DNA of 64,000 nt from Parietaria judaica (lineage: Eukaryota; Streptophyta; Magnoliopsida; Rosales; Urticaceae): contig OX940867.1 in NCBI GenBank assembly GCA_954871525.1, positions 16,469,343 to 16,533,342 on the forward strand, written 5' to 3'. The first letter of the stretch is position 1, and every line of letters begins with the position of its first letter. The notes below the pieces were generated by a model, which saw nothing but the letters and a program-made list of their open reading frames with translations, searched no databases and was not told where the DNA came from. The position numbers and the translations under genes were made by a program. Of the stretch, positions 35,154 to 45,489 are shown piece after piece.

Positions 35154-35643
35154 GTACAAGGATTGGAAACTGGGAAAAAGCTTTGGTTTTTACTTTTTAC
35201 TATCCGTCAATGCAGTTTTTGTTATTAACTTTTTGCTCTGTTTCTTCAAAGTCTCCAATATTAATAATCCCCAAATGCATTACTTCATACATGCTACACT
35301 GCAGTGGCCTTTTTCTGGAAAGGCATGGAGAAACTAATTAAAATCTAAAGAAAGACGCTTGATCAGGTATTTGGCTCACGCTCGTGTGAAGTTTTGATGC
35401 AGTGGATGATTCCCATTTCTACAATTAGACAATATCACCTTCATTTTTTTATTTTGATTTGTTTATTTACTGCTCATTGCTTTATTGATTTCATTGACAA
35501 TTTCAACGCATTTAAGTTCCTTTATTTTTGTTTGAATCTGAGTAGTTCTAGGCATTAGTAAGGGTTTAGATTTTACTCATATATATTGTAATCGTAGCAT
35601 GTATGAGACATTCTAACATACCCCGTTTTTTAGAATAATGATA
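35154..35643. other. unassigned AT-rich sequence
   Basis: No gene, repeat or element end recognised. Two short overlapping ORFs at 35065-35341 have no recognisable domain. Confidence 0.4.
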
Positions 35644-35889
35644 TAGTAGAACCTCTATAAATTAATACTCGATGAATTAATAGTCGCGATATAATAATAT
35701 TTTTGTCCGGTCCCGACTCGGGCCTAACTAATTAAATTAATAATTTGCTAAATTTATAAGATAATATTTTTTTTTAGAAAATATATAGGTCCCAAGTGAT
35801 ATATAAATTAATAATTCAATATAAAAAATTATAAAAATCACTATAAATAAAATATAACATAAATAACTATAAAATCACATTAAATAAAA

Positions 35890-37304
35890 GGGTAAACTGC
35901 GGCTAATGTACCCAATGTTTGTTTTTGTGCGGATTACGTACACATTGTTTTATTTCGACGGCTAATGTACCCAATGTTTATTCCGTTAGATTTTTTCTTA
36001 TTTTTCATCAATTCTCTGTTAAGTTCCACGTCACTTCCACGTCACCTCGCTCTTCAATGTTCGCACTTTTGGTTTGAGACTCTGTAGAAGGGTTTTTTTT
36101 AAAGGGATTGACTGTAAGGTTTCAGGGAAAAGTTCCACTTTTGAGGATTGTGTTTTCCGAGGAAGCTTCCCGGTCAGAGTAGCCTGAGCAGGTTCTCCAC
36201 CGTTCGCCGTTGACCGGAGAAAGCCCGTCGAAAGCGCACGCCGGAGCTTGCTAAAAAAAAAAGAAAAAAAGGGGATGAGAAGAAGCAGGTCACCGCAACA
36301 CGATCGATTAAGCTTTCCTCGTCTCCACGCCGGAAAACTCACCGCAAAAGTCGGCAAGGCCGCTCAGCGCTCCGGCTCCACGGCTTCATGACTGAAGCCT
36401 CTGCCAAAGGCTCCTCAGCGACGGAGCCCCCTCGCCGGGCGACACCCAGTCGCCGCTGTCCCTACTGGACCACCAAGGAGCGTCGCCGGACCCACCTCAA
36501 CGCACAAGCCTCTCTGCGAGAAATCCCTGGCGCAGAGGATGCTCCGGCATCACGAGGCTTAGACGCGCCCAAACCGGCAACGGAATTGCTGCCACCCAGC
36601 TCCAGCGCGAACGCCGACGACCCCGAGGCGACCCCCCGGCGCGTTTCTCCGCCACCGCGAACCGGAGTTAGGACGCAGCCCATCACCGCCACGGCGACGA
36701 ACTCCGGCGCCATCGATGGGCTCGCTGCACCCCTCGCTGTCATCGCCCCGCCCGAGGTCGGGAGCTCGGGCCCACGAGTTTCCGCTGCCCACCGTCGCAC
36801 ACGAAGGAGATCCTCCACCGGAGCACTCGCCCGGAAACACCGTTGCCACGGCGACCGACGGCGAAGCTTCGGCGTTCTTATGGCGACGGCAAGTGCGAGG
36901 AAGCCGGAGACGGTTTCCTTTTGCTGGAAGAAAGAATAAAAAAAAAGGCCTCCTGATTGTCGAAAGAGAGAGGAGAAGAAGAAATAGGAAAGAGAAAGGA
37001 GGAAAGAAGAAAAGAAAAAAGAAAAAAGAAAAAAGAAAAAAGAAAAAAAAGGAAGGAGAAAACTTCCTCATCGAAGAAAGAGAAGATAAGGAAAGAGGAG
37101 AGAAAAAGAAAAAGAAAGAAAAAAGAGGAAAGCTGACATGGAGTCACACGTGGAAAGCTGACATGGCGACTGTAACAGAGAATGGATGGAAAATCGGAAA
37201 AAACCTAACGAAATAAACATATTGTACATTAGCCGTCGAAATAAAACATTGTGTACATAATCCGCACAAAAACAAACATTGGGTACATTAGCCGCAGTTT
37301 ACCC
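35890..37304. mobile_element. Mutator-like element with GC-rich cargo, 1415 bp
   Basis: Starts GGGTAAACTGCGGCTAATGT and ends with its reverse complement; the inverted repeats run about 80 bp with only a few differences. A perfect 9-bp duplication TAAATAAAA flanks it (35881-35889 and 37305-37313), as expected for Mutator-like transposition. The interior is GC-rich from 36040 to 36950 (unlike its surroundings), followed by a purine tract (36955-37135). No transposase is seen, so it is non-autonomous. Long ORFs in the GC-rich part occur on both strands and are probably compositional. The cargo may be a captured gene fragment, which I cannot identify. Confidence 0.85.
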
Positions 37305-37354
37305 TAAATAAAAAGATAACATTATATTACTAATCATGCAGTCTTCTTAAAATA

Positions 37355-37501
37355 TTATTCTATAGTAATTTGTTTATTCTTGAAATTGATGTCTTCTTGA
37401 ACTTCATCTATAAGCTTATGAAGAGCATTAAGAAGGTCGGGTGTCGTATTCTCATGTTGAAGCAAAAAATTATTGAGAGTGATCGCCGCTACAATTGCAT
37501 A
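37355..37501 (-). pseudogene. pogo-like transposase C-terminal remnant
   Basis: Minus-strand frame of 48 codons ending in TAA at 37355-37357: YAIVAAITLNNFLLQHEN, then a PDLLNALHKLIDEVQE stretch. The leucine-rich tail resembles the C-terminus of plant pogo/Jerky-like transposases by my recollection. Its position inside the Emigrant-like inverted repeats supports this. Too short to be active. Confidence 0.5.
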
Positions 37502-38585
37502 CTTTAATATTCTCGATATAATAATTTGAAATATTTTTTTGTTAGTAAAGATGTTTATATAATTATAGCCGATTAATAAATTTTTTCTTCATTATTTTAT
37601 AAATTAATAAATTATTAATTTATATGTCAATTAATAATCCGATAAGATAATATTTTTTGCCGGTCCTAACAATATTAATTTATAGAGGTTCTACTGTAAT
37701 AAGAAATGAATTTTTGTTCAAGAGAGTGTTTTCTGTTTTTCGTATAAACCGAGTCTACATCAAGTTTCTACTTAAATTCTAAAGAGAAACTAAGTTAATT
37801 AAATGGACAAAGTTCTACTATTCGGGTCTCTTAGATAAGAGCGAACATTACGACTTAGTGAGCTGTGATTAGACCCATATTAATCTATATATATATATAT
37901 ATATATATAAAAGGAGAATCTCAAGTAGTATACATGGCTTCATGAGATTCAAAGGATTGTGAAATCCTATTTTTTTAGATTTTACAATTTTTTTTCTTAA
38001 AAAAGTTACATATATGTTAGCGGGAGTTAAATATAATTCACATATAATTGATTACATATTTTTATTGCTTTTGATAAATTTCCCACTCTTTTGTTTTATG
38101 TTACTTTTTTCTCATTTCATACACAATTAGTGCAACGTCAATTTCTCTTCTCATTGGAGTTGTTATTCCCATTTAAGTGAAATGTTAATAATGTCTTTTA
38201 GTATCAACTTGAATACATGATGTATATGTATTGTTAATGCCTAAAATTTGATTAACTTGAATGCGGCCCAGGTCTTGATTTTGGGCAGGGCCCAACGCCC
38301 GCTTGACGGTCGGAATGGGCTTTGAAGCTTGATCTTCGGTCTTGATAGGCCGGAAATCTTCCCTGTATAACCTGCCTCCGTTCCTGTAAAAAGAGTAGAA
38401 AAACGTGAACTCCGAAGGGGAACAGAGGGGGGGTCCTCTGTCGCCCGCTCCGATGCTCAACATTAGTCGAGTATTTGAGTCGGAATTTATGAATAAACGG
38501 GAAACAGAGGTTTTTTGGCTTCGGGAGTGCTTGCCGACTGTGGCGGGGGTGCCCTCGTATTTATAGAGGGTCGGAAGTTCGATTT

Positions 38586-38783
38586 CATGCCTTCGGGGCG
38601 CGCAGCGCGCCTCGAAGGCATGTTTTTGCCTTCGGGGCGCGCGGCGCGCCCCGAAGGCATGTTTTGGCCTTCGGGGCGCGCGGCGCGCCCCGAAGGCATG
38701 TTTTGGCCTTCAGGGCGCGCCGCGCGCCCCGAAGGCATGACATGTTTTGGCCTTCAGGGCGCGCCGCGCGCCGCGAAGGCATG
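38586..38783. repeat. array of five GC-rich palindromes in a solo LTR
   Basis: Five tandem units of about 38-45 bp, each a near-perfect palindrome of the form GCCTTCGGGGCGCGC plus its complement, joined by ATGTTTT. Minor changes between units (for example GGGGCGCG to AGGGCGCG) are partly compensated on the other arm. Every unit could form a hairpin in DNA or RNA. Not a CRISPR array: the units touch and spacers are constant short words. Confidence 0.9.
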
Positions 38784-38825
38784 TTTTTAGACCGGGCCGA
38801 GTCGACATTTCCCGAGTGAGTTCGG

Positions 38826-39020
38826 GTTGACTTTTTGTTGACTTTTCGGTTGACCTCTAGGATCGGGCCTGTTGACTTTTTTGGTTGACCATCCGGGTCG
38901 GGCCCGTTGACTTTTTGGGTTGACTTTCCGGGTCGGTCCCGTTGACTTTTTGTTGACTTTTCCGGGCCGGGCCCTTTGACTTTTTGTTGACTTTTTTAGG
39001 CCGGTTTGGTTTTGACTTTT
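38826..39020 (+). repeat. TTGAC-rich degenerate tandem repeat
   Basis: About ten copies of (G)TTGACTTTT/TTGACC with spacers of GGGTCGGGCCC type. TTGAC is the core of the W-box bound by WRKY factors, so the stretch may act as an enhancer of the LTR. That role is inference; the repeat itself is visible. Confidence 0.8.
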
Positions 39021-39106
39021 CCTGAGCGGGTCAAAGTCGATTTAGTGAGCCCTAATATGTCTTGGGCCTTAATTTTTCTAGGCTCCAGAAAATACGCATA
39101 ACATGT

Positions 39107-39112
39107 ATTATT

Positions 39113-39172
<60 letters not shown>
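39107..39172. repeat. (ATT)n microsatellite
   Basis: About 22 ATT repeats with one interruption (TTAGTATTA). Confidence 0.95.
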
Positions 39173-39174
<2 letters not shown>

Positions 39175-39514
39175 TGTATGAACCTATTTAGTAATGGAAA
39201 CTGTTATTCTATCATGCAATTATTACCATCAAAATCGTAATAGTTTTTTTTTTTTTCTTTTTTCTTTGAGACTTTTGATTTCCAACTTCTTAAACTCATT
39301 TTATGTTTGTTATCCTATTAATAAGATTTTTATTAGATGAAACACATAAACAAAAATGCATCTCTAATCTCTACTAATCCGTTCTTCGATTATTGTAAGT
39401 TCTTTTTTATTTGTATTATAAATAAGATTATTGTTGCATGAAACACACAAAAAACAATGCAGTCTCGATTACTTCGTTTTTCAACTATTGTAAGTTCTTT
39501 TTATTTATTTATTT

Positions 39515-39519
<5 letters not shown>

Positions 39520-39576
<57 letters not shown>
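39520..39576. repeat. (TA)n microsatellite
   Basis: About 28 uninterrupted TA units. Confidence 0.95.
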
Positions 39577-39577
<1 letters not shown>

Positions 39578-41481
39578 CATAAATTTATATTTTGCAGGGA
39601 ATTTTTAGGAGTAGCAACGAGCGCTATGGCCATTTTGGGGAAACATGAGCAGCTATGTACAAAGATCGTTGCTCTAGCTTTCATATCTAACTCAAGTTGT
39701 AGTATTCGATCCATCATATCAATGCATTTGCGGGAAGATTTTGTCAAGCATTTTTTTAGTTATTTTGAGTTTATTTTTCGTTTATGCAGGAATTATTAAC
39801 AAAATATTTTTTTTATGACTTATTTTCTATTTGCTTCTTCAAGGTTTAGCCCGTCAAAATTAAAAGTCATGCGAATCAATCAACACAAACAAAAACGCTG
39901 AATTAATAAGTTTGGAGTTGGTTCTAATCGATGAGAAAGTATGATTTCTAACCAACGCTATTACTCTAATATCATGTGTGGTTCATGTGTGATGTATTTT
40001 TTCTTAATTTTTTATTTTCTATTTTTATTTCATGTTTTTGTTAATGTACATTCATTAATATATAAAATTCCCATTTAAAACCAATGAAATTGATATTTCT
40101 CTACATCAAAGAAACAATTTATTTTAACCAAAGAAAATATATATAATTATTAGTTACCTTTTATTATTTATCTTTGTATCATTTAGTTAAAAATTAACAA
40201 GAAAAATCAAGTTGAATGCATTATAATTAATATATATATATTATATTTATATATATGAAAGATAAGTTTTTTAGGATGTCGTGGCAAAATAAAAAATATA
40301 AAAGAGATTCCTTATTGTACAATCCAACATACAAAAATCGATTATTTTCACAAGACAGTGGTAAATTACTCAGTAGTATAATGTTGAAACTAATTAAGCA
40401 TGCTACAGAACTAAATAAAATCTTATAGATAGTTGTTTTTCGTCTCTTTTGGTATCACACTATCATTTACATATTTTTTTAGGGAGAATTCTTCGATAGC
40501 TGTTTCACATTATTGCCAATGGGTATATTATTTAAACAAGATTTTTTAGAATAAAATATGAAGATGTTTGCTATGAGTCCAAGAAGGTAAGAAGAATACG
40601 AAGAGGAAATTGTAGCATGTTAACAGATTAGCGTTGTATGGTAATGTGTATGTATGAATAAGTTAGTATTATTTTTATAATATCAAAACATATAAATATA
40701 TATATGTAATCCATGATATCTACTTATATTTATCGTTACGTACCACGCGAGGCGCAGTGTTGTACACTAAATAAGTCAAAAACACTCATTTTAATATTTG
40801 CATGATAAATATATGGTGTCAAAACTCTCATTTTTTTAAGGTGATGCTCAATTTGGATGAGACAAACATGTAAGATATTTACGTTAATGAACTACGAGGG
40901 AAAGGCACAAATATGTACAAAATATTAACTTTTATGACCTTTAATATCATATATTATAGTTAATACGGTTTTCTGAATATTGCACGATTTTTGGTTTTAC
41001 ATTGTTAATGCATTTATTTTACGTTGATTAAAATTATGTATTTTCATGTCTCCAACAAGGAAAATCTATCTCTATATATCTATTTTGTTTAAGTGAAAGA
41101 ATAAGTGGTGACAAAATTAAAATTACAAAAAGTATTTCTATCTCTATCTCTTTATTTCAGTGAAAGATTATAAGCAGGGGGATGCTTTGGTGTCATGCAT
41201 CCCTTCTAAAAGCTATTTCGCAATGCACATAAAAGAGCGAGACAATAAACAATTTGTGGTAATTATGTTGGTTTTAAACTAATTCTTTCCTTTCGAGACA
41301 TGTAAACGATCAAGAATTCTGGAAGCTACATAATAGTAGAAAAATTCTGAAAATATGTTCAATTATCATTGAGACATCGTAATTTATTGAAAACGTAAAA
41401 ATAGGTAGCTAACAAAAATGTTAAATTTATTGAAATTTCAATTTTCACAAAAAGTAAAACAAATTATTATTATTAGATTAA

Positions 41482-42472
41482 GGGTAAACTGCGGCTAATG
41501 TACTCAATGTTTAATCTTCTGTGGATTATGTACCCAATGTTTATTTTCGGCGGCTAATGTACCCAATGTTTGATCTGTTAGATATTTTCGTGATTTCCGT
41601 CACTTGACCGTTAGAGAGTTATCCTCCTCTATATGCACACTTTTCGTATTTTTGACATAACTCACTCATTTTTTGTCCAAATTTTATGCACGACCTATGG
41701 TTGGAAAGATAAGAGATAGATCTACAACTTTAGTGTTTTAAGTTTTGTAAAACCAGTTTTTAAAAAATACGAAATTTCAAATACAACGTAAAACTAGACA
41801 TTAGTTTAATGCAAAATATTTGTTTCGAGCAAATTTTAATATACTTAATGACTTTTTATGATGAAACGTAAAACTAAAAAGTTGTAGATAAATATTTTAT
41901 CTTTCTAATGGGTGTTTATTTATAAATTTTAGACAAAAAATGAGTGAGTTATGCCAAAAATATGAAAGATGTGATGCGAAATAATCTTTCATATTTTTGG
42001 CATAACTCACTCGTTTTTTGTCCAAAATTTATAAATAAACACCCGTTGGAAAGATAAAAAGTTTATCTACAACTTTTTAGTTTTACGTTTCAGCATAAAA
42101 AGTCATTAAGTATATTAAAATTTTCTCGAAACAAATATTTTGCATTAAACTAATGTCTAGTTTTACGTTGTATTTGAAATTTCGTATTTTTCTAAAACTG
42201 ATTTTACAAAACTTAAAACACCAAAGTTGTAGATCTATCTCTTATCTTTCCAACCATAGGTCGTGCATAAAATTTGGACAAAAAATGAGTGAGTTATGTC
42301 AAAAATACGAAAAGTGTATATATAAAGGAGGATAACTCTCTAACGGTCAAGTGACGGAAAACACAAAAATATCTAACGGATCAAACATTGGGTACATTAG
42401 CCGCCGAAAATAAACATTGGGTACATAATCCGCAGAAAATCAAACATTGGGTACATTAGCCGCAGTTTACCC
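41482..42472. mobile_element. foldback Mutator-like element, 991 bp
   Basis: Same terminal sequence as the element at 35890 (GGGTAAACTGCGGCTAATGT) and a perfect 9-bp duplication TTAGATTAA (41473-41481 and 42473-42481). Unlike its relative, the whole element is one near-perfect inverted repeat: both arms are about 485 bp and meet at a loop near 41968-41985 (GTGATGCGAAATAAT). No coding capacity. Transcription across it would give a long hairpin RNA. Confidence 0.9.
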
Positions 42473-42481
42473 TTAGATTAA

Positions 42482-43020
42482 AGCATTTTCATTTAACAAT
42501 GAATTTTTGAGCAACTTTTATTTTTATACTGTCACTTATTTTCTTTATAATAATGTTACTGATTAATTTATAAATATATATAATATTATTTATAAATATT
42601 TTTATTTTTATTTTTAATTATTTAAATATTATTACACGATCTTAATAGTTTAACAATTCATTTATTATAGAATATTTGTGGATTCTTCTATTCTTATAAA
42701 CATATATACATTATCATATTTACTTCAATAAAACATTAATGATATTATGTAAACAATAAAATTGAGAACTTCCTGAGTTCGATTTTGATTTATTTCGTTT
42801 TACTATTTGTTCAAGCTAATCAATTTATTTAACATTTCAATTGAAATCTATAAGTAATACTATGTTGTTGAAGTTTAAAATTGAGCAATTAATGAGTTCT
42901 GTTTTAATATATTTATTCCTCATAAAATATTACAATAAAATTAATTAACTTATTAAAAAAATTTATTAATTTAAAAATAATATAATTTTTTAACATTTTT
43001 ATTAAAATTTATAAATAATA
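42482..43020. other. AT-rich sequence, nothing recognised
   Basis: Right part of the proposed Helitron, very AT-rich, without genes or repeats that I can define. Confidence 0.5.
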
Positions 43021-43092
43021 TCACGTCACCGCGCGAACCGCGGCGCTGTCCACTAGTATGTCATAATATTGCATTTCCTTTTATTAGGGGTA

Positions 43093-43130
43093 CTAGTGGA
43101 TTGCCCAGGCAAAAGCGCGGCTATAAAAAA
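43093..43130 (-). mobile_element. isolated Helitron 3' end on the minus strand
   Basis: On the minus strand the sequence reads GCCGCGCTTTTGCCTGGGCA ATCCACTAG followed by T. The last part matches the 3' end of the Helitron at 49318 (GGGCAATTCACTAG). The hairpin is weaker. No matching 5' end was found to the right, so the extent of this copy is unknown. Confidence 0.5.
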
Positions 43131-43512
43131 TACTTAATAATTTATATTAATTATTAAACAAATTGATCATTGATATTTTTCAATTAACATAAAGTTGTAC
43201 TATAGAATAATAAGAATGCTTTTTTTTTTTTATCCCAATAACGGAACATTGATAACATATTTTAGAGTTATTCATGCAAAATACGTTTAGAACTCGTCAA
43301 CTTGTGTGTAAATGTTCCCTGAACTCAAAATAATTGCACAGATACCCCTTAAATTCATTTTAGAATAAAAAATATACTATGTGTACAAAATCAGTATCCG
43401 ATTTTTGTAAATGTTAATATACATATGTATTATAAATAGATATAAAATCATGTAAAACACGTTATTACGTAATGTATATGAGGTGGGTGGTGTTGACATT
43501 CATTATTTTAAT

Positions 43513-44047
43513 CATGGTTCTAAATGTCGATATCGATGTCGTTTTGCACTCTCTATTTTACGGGTATATCGCTTGCCGACGGGCATGCCGGCAGATAAAT
43601 TTGAAGAAATGGATATATCGCTTGCCAATAATACCGCATAAATTTCACAAATATATCACTTGCTGATCGAAATATCGATGGATATTCCGGAAAATATTTT
43701 TAGTATTTCAATCATATTTTTATATAGTTTCTAAATTACCTATTCAATAAATATGAAACATAGTTATAGCCTGAAAAACACACTCATAAATCATAACATA
43801 ACACAAACATATAACATAAAAGTCATAACTCATAACATAATGTTTACATAACACAAAATACGAAGCATGGTTCTAAATGCCGATCTCGATGTTGTTTCGC
43901 ATTTTCCATTTTACGGATATATCGCTTGCCGACGGATAAATGGGAAGAAATAGATATATCGATTTCCTGCGAATATCGTATCGCATTTCTCATTTTCTGG
44001 GCATGTCGTTGATATATCGACGACATATCCGGATATTTAAAACTATG
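43513..44047. repeat. two related copies of a CATGGTTCTAAAT-ended repeat
   Basis: CATGGTTCTAAATG starts at 43513 and again at 43866. Both are followed by similar sequence with TATATCGCTTGCCGACGG. The second copy ends ATTTAAAACTATG (44047), an imperfect inverted version of its start, giving a 182-bp element. Possibly a MITE. No target duplication established. Confidence 0.4.
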
Positions 44048-44894
44048 ATTTTAATGTGTATAGATTCATGTGTTTTACAAAACTCAGTGTGATGAGAGGA
44101 AGATATGAGAAGATTTGGGTGAGATCGAGAGATAATGAGAGCATAGAAAGGATCGAGAGAGAAGATGAGAAGCCATAGGTCCAGTAATTCAAAGCGTCGA
44201 TCCACCATGCTGGAAAAGTCTTTTTTCATGACACTATATCTAGAAATCTAATAAAAAAAAAAAAAACCAAGCATGTTCAATGGTCAATGAACACAAATAG
44301 AAAATATCAAATAGAACTTCCACTGAATCTATACTTAGATAGATAGAGAGAGAGAGAAATGAATGAATATATATTATATTAATGTGTGCATGGACATATA
44401 ATCATGGGTAGTTTTCATATTGAAAACATATGAAGATGGATGGACAAAACATGAAAATAGTAACACACAAAAAAAAAAATGTAACACATTAAATGTGTTT
44501 ATAGAGAATATGTACTAAAGTGAAACTTCAGGTAAACTAAAGAGTTATTAGAAATAGAATCTGTTTTACCATGGTTTAATTTCTTTAACGTTTGTTATAT
44601 CTATATTTATATTTATATTTATACTCAGTGCTTTGATCCTACTATGCTAAATTCTCAAGTATTTTTATGGTTAATCATTTTTTTAATATTTTAAATTTGT
44701 CATGGATCCTATTATGCTAAATTCTCAAGTATCTTTGTGGTTAATCATTTTTTTTAATATTTTGAATTTATCATGCTTTGACAAAAAATATTACTTAAAA
44801 ATTTAGATGAATATATTAAAAAACTCATTTCGGAATGTGTACTGTAATAGAAAATTGTACATTCTTTTAACCAAACAACTTCTTATTTTTTGGT

Positions 44895-44939
<45 letters not shown>

Positions 44940-45489
44940 ATTATTTTTGGTATTTACAAAAAGAACCTTAATACCATATTCATTATTTATAGTTTTCGTC
45001 TCATGGCATATGTAATATGATTATCATGATCATATATAGAATTAGTGAGTGAAGTGGACAATGCAAAAAAAACAGAAGTAATTTATAATTAAAAACTGAA
45101 CACGTAATCTCGTCATGCCGTAATTAAAAATGAAGACAAACACAAACACAGCAATCTAATTATTAAACAAACACATGGGGAAAAACTGAGATAAAAATGA
45201 TGTCAAAAATTGAAAGGTTTTATCATACATATTGGAGAATTAAACTTACTTCACAACTTCCTCACGATATATGGCTTTTTTTCCAACCCGTTCTGGCCTG
45301 GAGCAGACAGCATCCGGTCGTTTAGATCATTATTTTTTTCTGCAAATTTTTAAGATATATTAGATTGAGAAACAATACAACCACTCTAAAATTCTCATGC
45401 ATGAATTGTGAAAACAATTCAAATATGGTCGGTCTCCATCATTGGACACTCGACCACCACTTTTGACAACTCCATCGTTGTCTCCCGCT
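44048..45489. other. AT-rich intergenic sequence
   Basis: No gene found. TATGCTAAATTCTCAAGTAT occurs twice (about 44643 and 44712), so there is a roughly 70-bp direct duplication. A 40-base poly(A) run sits at 44899-44938. Confidence 0.5.
44899..44938 (+). repeat. poly(A) run of about 40
   Basis: Uninterrupted A tract. It could be the tail of an old retroposed sequence on the plus strand, but no LINE/SINE or processed gene was recognised upstream. Confidence 0.9.

Larger units (their letters stand above)
35644..37696 (-). mobile_element. pogo/Emigrant (Lemi1)-like DNA transposon carrying a nested MULE
   Basis: Terminal inverted repeats (T/C)AGTAGAACCTCTATAAATTAAT at 35644 and 37696 (minus), flanked by TA on both sides (35642-35643 and 37697-37698), fit the Emigrant/Lemi1 group of plant Tc1/mariner-pogo elements. 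Without the nested insertion it is about 630 bp. It keeps a transposase C-terminal fragment near its right end. Orientation is taken from that fragment. Confidence 0.75.
38232..39103 (-). mobile_element. solo LTR, 872 bp, TSD TGTAT
   Basis: Plus-strand ends TGTTAATGCC and CATAACA, with perfect 5-bp duplication TGTAT at 38227-38231 and 39104-39108. The same termini occur on the solo LTR at 57108-58653. It has a TATA-like TATTTATAG near 38558 (orientation uncertain), a GC-palindrome array and a TTGAC array. Minus orientation is inferred from the promoter of its larger relative. No internal region. Confidence 0.85.
39104..41472. other. Helitron interior without recognised genes
   Basis: AT-rich. 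It holds an (ATT)n microsatellite directly beside the solo LTR (39107-39172, one interruption) and a (TA)n tract (39520-39576). No ORF with a recognisable domain. A second TA-rich area lies near 40230-40255. Confidence 0.6.
37884..43056 (+). mobile_element. Helitron-like element, 5.2 kb, non-autonomous
   Basis: The 5' end is TC followed by (TA)n and AAAAGGAGAATCTCAAGTAG, preceded by A (37883). The 3' end has a stem-loop CCGCG-CGAAC-CGCGG (about 43029-43043) and terminates CCACTAG, followed by T (43057). These are the Helitron rules: A|TC...hairpin...CTRR|T, no inverted repeats, no duplication. The 5' end closely resembles that of the second Helitron here (51531, minus). No RepHel helicase is seen. 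It contains a solo LTR (38232-39103) and a foldback MULE (41482-42472). The pairing of these two ends is inferred, since another Helitron end lies at 43093. Confidence 0.6.

Noticed and set aside
36388..37216. Several ORFs of 118-183 codons within the Mutator-like element
   Set aside because: Open on both strands, no domain recognised, Lys/Arg/Glu or Phe-rich tails come from the purine tract. Kept only as possible captured cargo, not called as genes.
38586..38783. Possible CRISPR-like array
   Set aside because: Plant nuclear context; units are palindromes directly joined by a constant ATGTTTT, with no unique spacers.
44340..44360. Short GATA/GA microsatellite near 44340
   Set aside because: Too short to be informative; no linked feature.
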